Shown: positions 27,385 to 36,864 of the stretch, one piece after another
Layout: each line of letters begins with the position of its first letter
Position numbering within the stretch: position 1 is the first letter of the stretch
Virus record (IMG/VR): IMGVR_UViG_3300042988_002169
Span: 1-51,083 of that record
Reading direction: 5' to 3' (one strand)
DNA from: a virus
Length of the DNA stretch: 51,083 nt
Program-made: the position numbers and the translations under genes
Notes under the pieces: generated by a model
Databases searched by the model: none
Seen by the model: only the letters and a program-made list of their open reading frames with translations
Told to the model about the DNA's origin: nothing

Positions 27385-29946
27385 ATGGCAATTTTACCTG
27401 CCGTTTATGTTACAATAGAAGATCAAAGTTTTGCATTACCGACTATTGAAGCTGGGCGAGTTGCTTTTACTGTGTTATTAACCGATCGTGGAATCCATAA
27501 TCGGGTTGTTCAACTTAATAGCCCACAGGAATTAGTAGTTAAATACGGTCGTCCTGATTTAACTCGTACAGCACAAAGTCATTACTTAGCAGAAAAATTT
27601 TTACAATATTCTTCAAGATTATATATTGTTAGACCTGTTCTTTTAGATGACCCAATTGAAGCTGATAATGCGTCAATATCCAATATCTATATTAAATATA
27701 ATAAGATAATTGGTAGTTCTCAATTATTCAGTAACCAAGCTTTTAAATTTTTATTTAATGCTGGTGCAGATGCAGATAAAGTAATTGTAAATGCAATTAC
27801 TTATGAGATGATGGAAGTTGGAGATTTAATCTATAGAACAGATGATAGTTCAGAAAATTCTGTTCAAATTATTGATAAATATGTAGATTCCGCTGGAAAA
27901 TATATAATACATCTTGAGAATGCATATGATGGGACTATTAATGTTAATGGAACAAGCATTTATAATAACTATCAAACATATAGATTAACTTTTGTTAAAG
28001 ATAGCGCAGATGTTGTTTGTTCTAATTCAAAAGTCTATGACTATTTTGATATTGGTGATAAAGTAGGCACATCATATGAGAATGCTGAAATTGTCACAAA
28101 TAAGATAAGAACTTCAACACCAGCCGGATATACTTATAAATTAGTATTAGATACTGCTTTTACAGGTGATTCTGCTCCGTTAACTTATGATTTTGTTAAA
28201 GTAATTTTCTGGGAAAAGGAAATTTATAAATATTATCCTGGTCCCGCAGAATTAACTGGTACTGCTTTTAAATTTGTAATGGGAAGTAATCTAGTTGAAG
28301 CAGTAAATTCTACATCTTTTAGTGCAGTACATTTAAAAGATTGGATATATCCAAGTGGCGATAGTGCCAATGTAGATTCCAGTTTTATGCGTCAAGTAAT
28401 AGCTAAATACGTAGAAGATGATATTTATTATATAAATTTAGATTCTGAATATTTAGGATTTACTACTGACGATACAACATATCCGAATGGACAGCCAGTA
28501 AGAATATATCGACCATTTGAAGTCCTTTCTGGTGTTAATATTAGATACCCAAGTCAAATTATGACTACAGATTCGGATAATCTGTGGACATTCTATGCTA
28601 AGGGTGCTGGTAGCTATTACAATAATATCTTTTTAGTAGGCGTTAGAAATATTGCTTACGAAAGTTTATATACAGATGAGACTGGATTACCTCTTTATAG
28701 ATATGCATTTATGGATTTGTATATTTATGAAAGAGATGAAACTACAGGTAATAATAAATTAATCGAAGGGCCATGGACAGTTTCTCTTATTCGTACAACT
28801 CAAAGTGGTCAGGTTGTACGGGATATTAATACTGGTTATGAACTTTATATTGAAAATATTATCAATGTAAATAGTCAATATATCGAGTGTCGTAGTGCAC
28901 TTGGAGTTGATGAATTAGTTTATCATGAAGATTCTGAAGTTTTACGACTTCAGGTACTTTCAATGTTTTCAATAGAACAAGTATATAAAGAAAATACCCT
29001 TGGTGAGAATGGGTTACTTTTGGGTAAAGGTGAAGATGGGTGCCTATATGATGCATATGGAAGAATTCAAACCCAAAATCCTAAAATTGAAGCTTCTGTA
29101 GCCAGAGTATTCGGTGTAATCGCTGCAAGTGAAGATCAATCTATTGAAAATTTACCAAATGTTTTATATCCTTGGTATCAATTAGATTATATTTTCTCTG
29201 GTGGTTTTTCTGCTGCAGTTCAAGCATCTGCTAGAGAATTAGCAGATAGAAGAAATGATTGTATGTTACTTGCTGATACTGGTTATCAAGTTAGTGCAGA
29301 TAATGATTTAGCAGCACGTCGTACTTCGTATACATGGAATACATGGAATGCGATGTTATATGTTGGCTATAGACAGATTTTTGATATTAATACAGGTAAA
29401 TATATTTGGATAACTCCAGTTTTCCATGCAGTAGAAAGACATTTATACTGTGACGCTAAATATTGGATTTCAGAACCTGTAGCTGGTATTGAAAAAGGTG
29501 CTATTTCCGAACCGATTAAATTAGCATATAATGCTCATTTATCGAAATTAGAAGATATGCTATCTGTTGAATTAAATCCTACTATTATTGAGCCAGATGG
29601 CGTTTATATATTGACACAGTTTACTACATGGAAACGTTTATCGATTATGAAACGTGCCCATGCAGTTAAATTTATTCATTATATCCGTAAGCAGATTCCT
29701 CCATTATTGAAGGATATCTTACAGCGTAAAATGACTCCTTATTGGATTAATTTAGCATTCCAAAGATTAAATGGATTCTTACAGCCATTTGTTAGTGTTA
29801 CAAATGGATCAGAAAGATATGCATCAATATCGAAATATGATATTAAAGTTATTCCAGATGAAGCAAGAAATGAATTGAGAGTTCTTTTGACTATTAAGCC
29901 ATTAAGAGTGATCGAAGCAATTCATGTTAATATCATAGTTGTATAA
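27385..29946 (+). CDS. Tail sheath protein (T4 gp18-like, 853 aa)
   Basis: RBS GAGGTT before ATG. The N-terminus AILPAVYVTIEDQSFALPTI and the following GRVAFTVLLTDRG / SPQELVVKYGRPD segment are typical of contractile sheath subunits. The C-terminal domain has the conserved WITPVFHAVERHLYCDAKYW, DGVYILTQFTTWKR and YDIKVIPDEARNELRVLLTI segments that form the inner sheath layer and C-terminal strand exchange. The long middle region (residues about 120-480) is beta-rich decoration. It polymerises around the tube and contracts on infection. The order sheath then tube matches T4 genes 18 and 19. Confidence 0.93.
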   Translation: MAILPAVYVTIEDQSFALPTIEAGRVAFTVLLTDRGIHNRVVQLNSPQELVVKYGRPDLTRTAQSHYLAEKFLQYSSRLYIVRPVLLDDPIEADNASISNIYIKYNKIIGSSQLFSNQAFKFLFNAGADADKVIVNAITYEMMEVGDLIYRTDDSSENSVQIIDKYVDSAGKYIIHLENAYDGTINVNGTSIYNNYQTYRLTFVKDSADVVCSNSKVYDYFDIGDKVGTSYENAEIVTNKIRTSTPAGYTYKLVLDTAFTGDSAPLTYDFVKVIFWEKEIYKYYPGPAELTGTAFKFVMGSNLVEAVNSTSFSAVHLKDWIYPSGDSANVDSSFMRQVIAKYVEDDIYYINLDSEYLGFTTDDTTYPNGQPVRIYRPFEVLSGVNIRYPSQIMTTDSDNLWTFYAKGAGSYYNNIFLVGVRNIAYESLYTDETGLPLYRYAFMDLYIYERDETTGNNKLIEGPWTVSLIRTTQSGQVVRDINTGYELYIENIINVNSQYIECRSALGVDELVYHEDSEVLRLQVLSMFSIEQVYKENTLGENGLLLGKGEDGCLYDAYGRIQTQNPKIEASVARVFGVIAASEDQSIENLPNVLYPWYQLDYIFSGGFSAAVQASARELADRRNDCMLLADTGYQVSADNDLAARRTSYTWNTWNAMLYVGYRQIFDINTGKYIWITPVFHAVERHLYCDAKYWISEPVAGIEKGAISEPIKLAYNAHLSKLEDMLSVELNPTIIEPDGVYILTQFTTWKRLSIMKRAHAVKFIHYIRKQIPPLLKDILQRKMTPYWINLAFQRLNGFLQPFVSVTNGSERYASISKYDIKVIPDEARNELRVLLTIKPLRVIEAIHVNIIVV

Positions 29947-29965
29947 TAAAAGAGGTATATAGATC

Positions 29966-30808
29966 ATGGCTTCATCTTATAGTTTGATGACAAGAATCGA
30001 TGATTCTACTTCTGAATTCGCAGATGGTAAAGATCGTCCAAGGGATTGGAATAGATTTATGGGAGGCAGAAGAAGAACTAATCATCCATATATTAGTGGA
30101 TATTGGTATTTCTTTTTAGAACCACCCAAGTATATCTTTAAAGCAGATTCAGTTTTAGCTACCAATTGGTGGTTTACAACTGCAGAAGGATTTACACCTC
30201 ATTCTTCTACATTATTAAAAGTTGATGTTCCAGGAATGGGTGGACAGGCAAGTTCCTATGCCGCAGGTAGAGAAATTAATAGAACATTTTCTGTTACTTT
30301 TAGAGAGTATCAGAATCTTCCAATTTTAAATTTCTTTAGTATGTGGTCTGCAGCTATTAATGATCCACATTTAGGCCTTAGTATGATGTCTGGATATGAA
30401 TATATTCCGGCTAATTATAAAGGATGTGCATATGTGGCATTATGTAAGCCATCTCATAAAGATCATACCGGTAGTTCTCCATTAAAAGAAGAAGATATAG
30501 AAGTTTTATGGTATTATGATGGTGTATTTCCAGAAAATATTCCAGCTGATACTTTTGCTTCTGATATTTCAGGAAATGATAGCGCACAATTAAGTTTAAA
30601 TTTTAGTTTTGATGGCTATCCTGTTGATGGTAAGAATGAAGATATAGTTCTAGATCATTTTATTGGTAAAGTTCAATCGTCTTACATTAATAAGGCAAAC
30701 AATCTTACAGATCTGTTTACACTTATTACTAAAGATGTTGAAGCTGGTAATGATGCTATGAATTATAACGGCACTCAGAATACGAGTGGCGGCGTCGGTA
30801 CCGTCTAA
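29966..30808 (+). CDS. Tail tube protein (T4 gp19-like, 280 aa)
   Basis: RBS AGAGGT before ATG. gp19-type features: VDVPGMGGQASSYAAGREIN near residue 90, RTFSVTFREYQNLPILNFF, and the C-terminal YYDGVFPENIPADTFASDI followed by DSAQLSLNFSFDGYPVDG, the strand pattern of tube subunits. Position after sheath agrees. It is longer than T4 gp19 (163 aa), with an Arg-rich N-terminal extension (residues 20-40). Last gene of the late block, followed by a strong terminator. Confidence 0.88.
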   Translation: MASSYSLMTRIDDSTSEFADGKDRPRDWNRFMGGRRRTNHPYISGYWYFFLEPPKYIFKADSVLATNWWFTTAEGFTPHSSTLLKVDVPGMGGQASSYAAGREINRTFSVTFREYQNLPILNFFSMWSAAINDPHLGLSMMSGYEYIPANYKGCAYVALCKPSHKDHTGSSPLKEEDIEVLWYYDGVFPENIPADTFASDISGNDSAQLSLNFSFDGYPVDGKNEDIVLDHFIGKVQSSYINKANNLTDLFTLITKDVEAGNDAMNYNGTQNTSGGVGTV

Positions 30809-30821
30809 ATAAAAAAGAAAT

Positions 30822-30858
30822 AAAAAATCCCCTCTGATTAATTTCAGAGGGGATTTTT
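30822..30858. terminator. Bidirectional terminator between late and early blocks
   Basis: AAAAATCCCCTCTGA pairs with TCAGAGGGGATTTTT around a short loop, with A/T runs on both sides. It serves the tube gene (plus) and the minus-strand operon ending at 30865. Confidence 0.93.
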
Positions 30859-30864
30859 ACCGAA

Positions 30865-31122
30865 TTAACAATATTCTAAGTTTAAGAATATTTTTCCATC
30901 TGCATGTGGAAATTCAACTACTTCTTCTAAAGTATATACTACTGAATTGCAAGTTATAGTAGATGGGAAATCAATTGTCCTATCTTTTAATTTAATTTTT
31001 TTTTCACCATCTTTCCAACCGGTTAAAGTAAATCCACCAATTTCAAATGGTTTAAAATCTTTAATATCCATCGATTCATTTAAACCTTCTTCATCTTTTT
31101 GGATAGGATAGTTTACTTCCAT
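30865..31122 (-). CDS. Unknown small acidic protein (85 aa)
   Basis: Last gene of the minus-strand polymerase operon, 2 nt after the 234-aa gene. Contains FKPFEIGGFTLTGWKDGEKK and a beta-rich C-terminus; looks like a small single-domain beta protein. No family recognised. Confidence 0.6.
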   Translation of the reverse strand: MEVNYPIQKDEEGLNESMDIKDFKPFEIGGFTLTGWKDGEKKIKLKDRTIDFPSTITCNSVVYTLEEVVEFPHADGKIFLNLEYC

Positions 31123-31124
31123 TT

Positions 31125-31829
31125 TTATTCTTTATGGATAGTGGCATGAATTTTTAACATCCAAGAATTGCCGTTAATCATAAAACGACAACATTCTAAA
31201 AATGCTTTAACTTGCCATCCAACTAATGTAAATAATAATTGAGTTCCATTTGGTTGTTTTGTATGAATCTCAATTAACTGTTGATTTAAAATAACAAAGG
31301 CAGTCTCATTAGGAGTCCAACTATTATTCCCTAGACTTATAACTCTTTCACAATTATGAATTGTAGATGGGAAGGAAGTAGCTATATTTTCTTTATTTAA
31401 AGATTCAAAAAATGAGATTATTTCTCTACAAGTTTCTGAAAATACATTTACTGAATTTACCCTTCCCCCTGAGGGTAAGGATATAATTTTTGGATTTGAT
31501 TGATCACAATTTAATAAACATAACCGTAGATTTTCAAAATCTGCATTATAACTAATTACTAAAGTATTAATTTCATTAGTACTTAATGCTTGTTTATATA
31601 ATGGTTTTAGATTTTTTAACCAATATAAATCAGATATTATAAATTTTCTTTTTTCAGTTGTATTGTTTTGTGGTTGAACTACTTGTGGAGTTATTGGAGT
31701 TGGGGATGGAGAAGTATTTGGAATATTCCCACCACTATTAATGTCAAATTCAGGTAGTTGTGGGACAGTATTTTCTAAATTTTCTTCTTTGAAACTATCA
31801 ATTGAATTAGGTTCGAACGGGTTTAACAT
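31125..31829 (-). CDS. Unknown 234-aa protein with Pro/Thr-rich linker
   Basis: The ATG is 2 nt after the polymerase stop, so the two are probably translationally coupled. An acidic N-terminus is followed by a disordered Pro/Thr/Gln linker (residues about 35-58) and a globular domain with WLKNLKPLYKQALSTNEINT and WMLKIHATIHKE. Co-transcription with the DNA polymerase half suggests a replication or gene-expression accessory, perhaps a DNA-binding or tethered factor; this is inference from context only. Confidence 0.6.
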   Translation of the reverse strand: MLNPFEPNSIDSFKEENLENTVPQLPEFDINSGGNIPNTSPSPTPITPQVVQPQNNTTEKRKFIISDLYWLKNLKPLYKQALSTNEINTLVISYNADFENLRLCLLNCDQSNPKIISLPSGGRVNSVNVFSETCREIISFFESLNKENIATSFPSTIHNCERVISLGNNSWTPNETAFVILNQQLIEIHTKQPNGTQLLFTLVGWQVKAFLECCRFMINGNSWMLKIHATIHKE

Positions 31830-31831
31830 AA

Positions 31832-33928
31832 TTATTGTTCCAATTCAGTAAGATATTTATTGGTTAAATATTGAGCTAGTTTAATAGTTAATTTTCCACT
31901 AGATGTAATTGATTGTGCTAAGTGATTATTAGAATAACGAAAGGTCTTTAAACCTAACACTCCATACGCCGAGTTCATAAGTACCTTAATAGCTAGCTGA
32001 CGAGTATTATAAAAATTATATTTTTCAGTCCCTCTAACAAAATTAGAGGCTAAACTTCTATATGATTTTCTTAATTGACTCATCTCATTTAAAAAATTAA
32101 CAAAAATTCCCATTTTTGATTCATGTTTTAAATAACAAGCACCATTAATAGTAATTATTAAATCTTTTAATTTATCTAATAAATTTTCTACATTTAATTT
32201 TTCAATGTAAAGATCACTACTTCCAGCATTATTAATTAAATATAATGTTTTATATTTTTCTTTTATATTTGAAAATGGATCGAATATATAATCATATACA
32301 AATTCATTATATGATTCGTGTTGTATATGAATCATATCGATTAAATCAACTAATGGTATTAAATATTGTTTTAATAAAATAGTTTCTTGAATAGATGATG
32401 GTTTATATAATTTTTCTAATTTTATATTTTTCTCTGCGAGAGAATATATATGATGAGATATAATATAAAATAGTTTATTCTTTGCCTTAGTTTTGTTAGC
32501 AGCTCCTTCTCTTTCTATATATTCATCTACAATTGAATATATATTTTGAAATAGATTTGATGGTAATGGTTTTACTCCTATAAATTCTTCTAAAACAGTT
32601 AATGTTTTATATGATAAGGGAGATATTATTCTAGCTTTATATGTATCAAATCCAATATTAAATTGCCGAATCATAGAAGGATATAGACCTGAAGCATCAA
32701 GGTCCATAATTATACCAATATCTATAATTTTAGCATTGGAATCTTTTACATAAGCTCCTTCAAAGCTATATGTAGTTTCTAAATATTCAGATCTAGCTAT
32801 TTTATCAGGTTTAACTTTATTATTTTTTGTAGTTGGTACTGGTATTTTAGATAGAACATCTGGTAATAATTCTTTTCCAGATTCTGTAACTAATCCATGT
32901 CTAATCTTTTTATTGGATTTTAATAATTCATATAATATAAAAGAATCATACAATGCAGATGAACCAATTAATGATTGACTAAAATTTAATTTCATATTTC
33001 TACGAATTAAATTTTGAAGTTCAATATGTCTTAATTTTTCATTTAATTTAACACATAAACACACATCTGCTATATTATATAGTAGATAGTTTATAGGATC
33101 ATTTTCATAAAATTCATGAAGATCTATATTTGTATTTTTATATTCTAATTTTGTTAAACCTAATTCTTCATCAGATATAAAATCTAATGAATAACTAGGT
33201 AATTTTTTACCTAAATTCAATCCTCCGTCGCCACGAATTTTATAACAATATTGAATATCACAGATAGGGTAATCTATAATTTTCATAAATCCATTTGAAT
33301 TAAATTCTATTAACCCAAATTGACTAATTATAGAATCTACTTTTGGCTTATCATCATTATAAAGTTTTAATAATCTTTTATATATATATGGATAATCGAA
33401 ATTATCACTATTAAAACCTGACAAAATAACACAATTAGTGTTTCGGATATATGCCCAAGCATCTAATAATAACTGCAATTCATTATTATATATATTAATT
33501 TCAATATTATCATCGTCATTAACATATTTTTCTTTCAATAACCAAGTTTTATAATTAATAATATGATTGTTAATTACTTCTTGGATATTACAATTTGGGG
33601 TTATTCCAAATTTTTGATAATTAAAATCATATAAAAGATAGAATGATTTAAAAATTTTTAATTCAGTACTATATACGGTTAATGCATTTATTGGATGATT
33701 CGCAACATCAAATTCAAATTTAACATTTTTATCATGCCAATATACTTCAATATCTACAAATAATATATGTAATTTTTGTTCAATATCTGTATTGTCGTCT
33801 GGATTATTTATATAATGTTGTGTTGAATAATATATTGGAGTATTTAAATCACTATTATAAATGTTATAAAAATTTAATTCTTTATTTTTTAGAAATGTAT
33901 CTAGTTCGGAATATTTAATTTCTTGCAT
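31832..33928 (-). CDS. DNA polymerase family B, N-terminal half (exonuclease, motifs A and B; 698 aa)
   Basis: Exo I is FVDIEVYW (D59, E61), Exo II LSGFNSDNFDYP (about 170), Exo III YNIADVC (about 284). Polymerase motif A is DLDASGLYPSMI (about 407) and motif B RQLAIKVLMNSAYG (about 639). The gene stops at TELEQ shortly after motif B and has no motif C. The missing YGDTDS and thumb are encoded separately at 43464-44369 on the same strand. Together 698+301 aa equals a normal T4 gp43-like polymerase. The stop is a clean TAA followed 2 nt later by a new gene, so this is a true split, not an obvious sequencing frameshift. T4-related Aeromonas phages are known to carry split polymerases at a similar place. 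Confidence 0.93.
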   Translation of the reverse strand: MQEIKYSELDTFLKNKELNFYNIYNSDLNTPIYYSTQHYINNPDDNTDIEQKLHILFVDIEVYWHDKNVKFEFDVANHPINALTVYSTELKIFKSFYLLYDFNYQKFGITPNCNIQEVINNHIINYKTWLLKEKYVNDDDNIEINIYNNELQLLLDAWAYIRNTNCVILSGFNSDNFDYPYIYKRLLKLYNDDKPKVDSIISQFGLIEFNSNGFMKIIDYPICDIQYCYKIRGDGGLNLGKKLPSYSLDFISDEELGLTKLEYKNTNIDLHEFYENDPINYLLYNIADVCLCVKLNEKLRHIELQNLIRRNMKLNFSQSLIGSSALYDSFILYELLKSNKKIRHGLVTESGKELLPDVLSKIPVPTTKNNKVKPDKIARSEYLETTYSFEGAYVKDSNAKIIDIGIIMDLDASGLYPSMIRQFNIGFDTYKARIISPLSYKTLTVLEEFIGVKPLPSNLFQNIYSIVDEYIEREGAANKTKAKNKLFYIISHHIYSLAEKNIKLEKLYKPSSIQETILLKQYLIPLVDLIDMIHIQHESYNEFVYDYIFDPFSNIKEKYKTLYLINNAGSSDLYIEKLNVENLLDKLKDLIITINGACYLKHESKMGIFVNFLNEMSQLRKSYRSLASNFVRGTEKYNFYNTRQLAIKVLMNSAYGVLGLKTFRYSNNHLAQSITSSGKLTIKLAQYLTNKYLTELEQ

Positions 33929-34263
33929 TAGTGCATATGTTTATTAAAATCATCATCAGGAAGCATAGGAATTTTATCATATTTTGCAAATCTTAGATGC
34001 ATATCCTCTTCATCTATTTCACGAATAGAGTTTAATAAAGTAAAATGTATCATATATATTGTATCATTTGCTATTAATGTCCCATATCCATGATCACTCA
34101 TTTTAGAACAAAATTCAACACAATCATCATCTGATAGTTTTTCTTCTTTTAATAATTTTGAAAGAATATCTAATTTAAAAACTATACTTCTTCCTTCTGT
34201 ACCAAATTCATCACATAAAAATTCACACAAATTTTGAATTTGATAAGTTTTATCATTTTTCAT
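33928..34263 (-). CDS. Unknown 111-aa protein between folE and polymerase
   Basis: The start overlaps the folE stop by 4 nt and its own stop overlaps the polymerase ATG (TAATG), so the three are tightly coupled. Acidic and helical, with the conserved-looking motif FCDEFGTEGR changed to CDEFGTEGRSIVFKL and several cysteines not arranged as a zinc site. No family recognised. Confidence 0.65.
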   Translation of the reverse strand: MKNDKTYQIQNLCEFLCDEFGTEGRSIVFKLDILSKLLKEEKLSDDDCVEFCSKMSDHGYGTLIANDTIYMIHFTLLNSIREIDEEDMHLRFAKYDKIPMLPDDDFNKHMH

Positions 34264-34826
34264 TTTTTTATAAGATTTAAAAATTCAATTCTTGCATTAT
34301 TTTCTTTTTCTAAAAATACACCTCTCATCGCGGAGGTTATTGTATCAACTCCATGTGATTTAATTCCTCTTGAAGACATACATTGATGATTTGCATTTAT
34401 TATTACACCTACACCTTTGGGATGTAAATTTTGTTCAATAGCATCAGCTATTTGTACTGTCATTCTTTCTTGTACTTGTAATCTACAAGCATATGCTTCA
34501 ACTAATCTAGCAATTTTTGATAAACCTACAATTTTTCCATTAGGAATATAAGCAACGCTACACACTCCTGTTATACTAGCCATATGATGTTCACAAAAAG
34601 AATGAAAAGGTATTTCTTTTAATAATACCATTTCATCGTAATTATTAGCACCATCTTCAAATACTTTAAATAATCCAGGTATATCGATTTTATATCCTTT
34701 AGTCCATTCTTTCCATGCTTTTAAAACACGTTTCGGTGTTTCTAAAAGACCTTCACGAGTAGGATCTTCACCAATAAACCCAATCAGATCCTTTATTATA
34801 TATTCATGTTGTTCAATATCTTTCAT
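34260..34826 (-). CDS. folE: GTP cyclohydrolase I (FolE, 188 aa)
   Basis: Catalyses GTP to 7,8-dihydroneopterin triphosphate, the first step to preQ0 or folate. DPTREGLLETPKRVLKAW (residues 21-38) is the family signature. Zn ligands are C78 (HSFCEHH), H81 and C149 (HQCMSSRG); the catalytic EHH and CMSSRGIKSHG blocks are intact. Length is close to the usual family size. With QueE and QueC in the same region it most likely feeds 7-deazaguanine synthesis. First gene of an operon with a 111-aa unknown and the polymerase N half; a terminator lies just upstream (34847-34878). Confidence 0.95.
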   Translation of the reverse strand: MKDIEQHEYIIKDLIGFIGEDPTREGLLETPKRVLKAWKEWTKGYKIDIPGLFKVFEDGANNYDEMVLLKEIPFHSFCEHHMASITGVCSVAYIPNGKIVGLSKIARLVEAYACRLQVQERMTVQIADAIEQNLHPKGVGVIINANHQCMSSRGIKSHGVDTITSAMRGVFLEKENNARIEFLNLIKK

Positions 34827-34846
34827 TGTAATTATTATTTAAAAAT

Positions 34847-34878
34847 TAAAAAAAGGAGAAGACATACATCTTCTCCTT
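34847..34878 (-). terminator. Intrinsic terminator (minus strand)
   Basis: On the minus strand AAGGAGAAG pairs with CTTCTCCTT around a 8-nt loop and runs into TTTTTTT. It ends the 34907-35119 transcript just before folE. Confidence 0.9.
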
Positions 34879-34906
34879 ATTCTTTATTTATTTAGATTGG
34901 ATATTA

Positions 34907-35119
34907 TTATTCTTCTTCTTCCTCTTCTTCCTCTTCTTCATCATTTTGAAGCTCTGCGAGCTTTGAGAAAAAGTCCAGAACGAATGCTTTATATTTTTCT
35001 GCTTCTGCAGAAGATAAGTTATCCTCGATCTCTCCAAGAATTGCTGTTACCTCATCAAGAGTAACATCAATTACTTCGTCTCCAAACAATTCTTCAATTT
35101 CGTTATTTAAATCAGACAT
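34907..35119 (-). CDS. Small highly acidic protein with poly-Glu C-terminus (70 aa)
   Basis: Monocistronic: a promoter motif about 46 nt upstream, an AGAGG-type RBS, and its own terminator downstream. Sequence is a predicted helical hairpin (EVTAILGEIEDNLSSAEAEKYKAFVLDFF) ending in about ten consecutive Glu. Codon choice (GAA/GAT/GCT rich, few rare codons) suggests strong expression. The charge suggests a DNA mimic or nucleic-acid-binding-protein competitor, but that is speculation. Confidence 0.7.
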   Translation of the reverse strand: MSDLNNEIEELFGDEVIDVTLDEVTAILGEIEDNLSSAEAEKYKAFVLDFFSKLAELQNDEEEEEEEEEE

Positions 35120-35164
35120 GTTTTCCTCTTATTCTATATTTGTGAAATAGAAATCTATTTCAGG

Positions 35165-35184
35165 TTATTTATATCTATATTAAA
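35165..35184 (-). promoter_or_regulatory. Phage promoter motif for the poly-Glu protein gene
   Basis: The minus strand reads TTTAATATAGATATAAATAA, one of the 13 copies of the TATAGATAT motif; about 46 nt to the ATG. It also contains TATAAATA. Confidence 0.7.
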
Positions 35185-35199
35185 TTTTGAAAACCAAAA

Positions 35200-35664
35200 T
35201 CATGATTTTAGTTTTAATAAAAGTTCTTCGATTAAATATTTAAATATATTTTCATCAATATCTATATTATAAAATTGTCTTAATCTTATAAATGCATCTT
35301 CTATAGAAGCAAGCTCATTTTCTTCCCAGGGGAAAATATACCAAGATTGATCCTTTGGATTTTTTTCTTTATCTATTAATGCATAAAATTTAGCATTAGG
35401 ATTTTTAGATAAGCATTTGTTTTTAGTATTCCCAGAATCTATAATATCATCTACTATGATATCAGCGTCTTCAATAACATCAGTAGGTAAAATATGATCT
35501 GGTAGATATCTCAAAATTGCAAATAATGCAGATACTCCACCACGCGGGACCCCATATATTAATTTAATATTATCATCAACTGGAAAATCTTTTTGTATTT
35601 GAATAGCTACAAATTCTGCTGATGATAATATATCAATTGGTTTTAAAAATATTTTATTACTCAT
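35200..35664 (-). CDS. Phosphoribosyltransferase-like protein (154 aa)
   Basis: The PRPP-binding loop IVDDIIDSGNT (residues 70-80) with two acidic residues, and the upstream IYGVPRGGVSAL (PPi loop), are diagnostic of type I phosphoribosyltransferases. Short length and a C-terminal WYIFPWEENE segment resemble the xanthine/hypoxanthine-guanine type. A likely role is nucleobase salvage or handling of a modified purine, given QueE/QueC nearby; the substrate cannot be read from sequence. Overlaps the upstream 208-aa gene by 4 nt. Confidence 0.82.
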   Translation of the reverse strand: MSNKIFLKPIDILSSAEFVAIQIQKDFPVDDNIKLIYGVPRGGVSALFAILRYLPDHILPTDVIEDADIIVDDIIDSGNTKNKCLSKNPNAKFYALIDKEKNPKDQSWYIFPWEENELASIEDAFIRLRQFYNIDIDENIFKYLIEELLLKLKS

Positions 35665-36287
35665 ATAAAGTATTTAAGTTTAATATATTCCCATTCATGT
35701 TTGGATAAAACTCCAGATTTTATAGATTTTATAAAATCTTTGTCTTTATTTAAAAATTCAATAATCATTGTATATGTTTGCGATTGAATATAAGATAGAT
35801 CTAAATAGTTAATATTTTCAATGATAATATTTTCATCTATATCTATAATCGATAGAATTTTTTTATTCTGTAGCATACATTTGATATTAAAATCTGCACT
35901 CTTCAGTTCAGATTTAATATCATAATAATATAAATGATTAAATTTTATTAAATTCAAACAGAGTTCTTCAGTTTGTAAATCTTTATGAATTTCTTTTAAT
36001 GAAAAATCATAGCCCTTAGATAATTCTTCTAATTCTTTTGAAAAACTTCTATTGTATAATTTTTTTACACTATCACTAACGTCACTATTTAATAATAAAT
36101 TATATATAATAAACAATAAATTTAATATTTGCGGTATTGGAGTAGATATGGAATTAACCATAGCAAAAGAATTACTTATCGTATAAATACTTGTATTAGA
36201 GGGGAATATAATTGCCCAATTTGGTAAAATATTATCATTATTATTGAATAGACTATTAACGAATTTTTTTTCTTCGTTGAATTCCAT
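35661..36287 (-). CDS. Unknown 208-aa protein with C-terminal WExIKL tail
   Basis: Helical, Asn/Ser/Leu-rich; no enzymatic motif. The C-terminus SGVLSKHEWEYIKLKYFI closely resembles the C-terminus of the 288-aa protein at 37573-38439 (HGTLTKESWEIIKLKTI). In the same operon as the phosphoribosyltransferase (4-nt overlap) and the next upstream gene (adjacent). Confidence 0.65.
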   Translation of the reverse strand: MEFNEEKKFVNSLFNNNDNILPNWAIIFPSNTSIYTISNSFAMVNSISTPIPQILNLLFIIYNLLLNSDVSDSVKKLYNRSFSKELEELSKGYDFSLKEIHKDLQTEELCLNLIKFNHLYYYDIKSELKSADFNIKCMLQNKKILSIIDIDENIIIENINYLDLSYIQSQTYTMIIEFLNKDKDFIKSIKSGVLSKHEWEYIKLKYFI

Positions 36288-36572
36288 TTATGTCATAATG
36301 GATAGTGTTTTAAAGAAATTATTAAACTTGGAAATGATATCTTTAGACTCGATTAAATTATCTAAAATATGATCATCAATATCACATTGTAGCCCTTTAA
36401 GTTTCATTAATATATTTTTTAGAAAAATATCTTTTGGCTCTGGACAATCATTTAAATACCATCCAATTTCAGATAATATTATAATTTGTTTTAAAATAGT
36501 AGAGCTAAAAGAAATTGCTGGTATATGAGCTTTATTCGTATATTTAACTCGAGAGTAATTTGATATATTCAT
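36288..36572 (-). CDS. Unknown 94-aa protein
   Basis: Overlaps the upstream gene by 29 nt and abuts the downstream one, so it is an operon member. Helical with AISFSSTILKQIIILSEIGW; no membrane or metal motif. The start at 36572 lacks a good RBS, so a later start is possible. Confidence 0.5.
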   Translation of the reverse strand: MNISNYSRVKYTNKAHIPAISFSSTILKQIIILSEIGWYLNDCPEPKDIFLKNILMKLKGLQCDIDDHILDNLIESKDIISKFNNFFKTLSIMT

Positions 36573-36852
36573 ACTTGCATTTAGAAATCTTAAAAGGACC
36601 TAATTCAATATAATTTTCATTATTTCTACTTTTTTTCGAATAATTTTTAACAAAAATTTCTGATCTAATAGATAGTTTTTTATTTGAATGAACTATAATT
36701 CTATCTATAAAATAATTAGACATTCCAAATGACTCTGGAAATTTCATATTTGAAGGAAATATTATTATAATTTGATCTTCTTTTTTATGAAATTTAAGAA
36801 TCTCTAGCTCAAATAGTTCATTAAATCTTTTATTTGTTAATGTAAATTTCAC
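36544..36852 (-). CDS. Unknown 102-aa protein with C-terminal YEYIKL tail
   Basis: Beta-rich basic protein beginning KFTLTNKRFNELFELEIL and ending KISKCKYEYIKLLSS, which shares the [WY]ExIKL tail with two nearby proteins. It sits 12 nt after queE in the same operon. Function unknown. Confidence 0.55.
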   Translation of the reverse strand: MKFTLTNKRFNELFELEILKFHKKEDQIIIIFPSNMKFPESFGMSNYFIDRIIVHSNKKLSIRSEIFVKNYSKKSRNNENYIELGPFKISKCKYEYIKLLSS

Positions 36853-36864
36853 ATTTGCCGTTAA

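Noticed and set aside
31832-33928. Polymerase split explained as a sequencing frameshift
   Set aside because: The missing C-terminal region is not found just downstream in any frame; a coupled unrelated gene follows, and the C half is found complete elsewhere.
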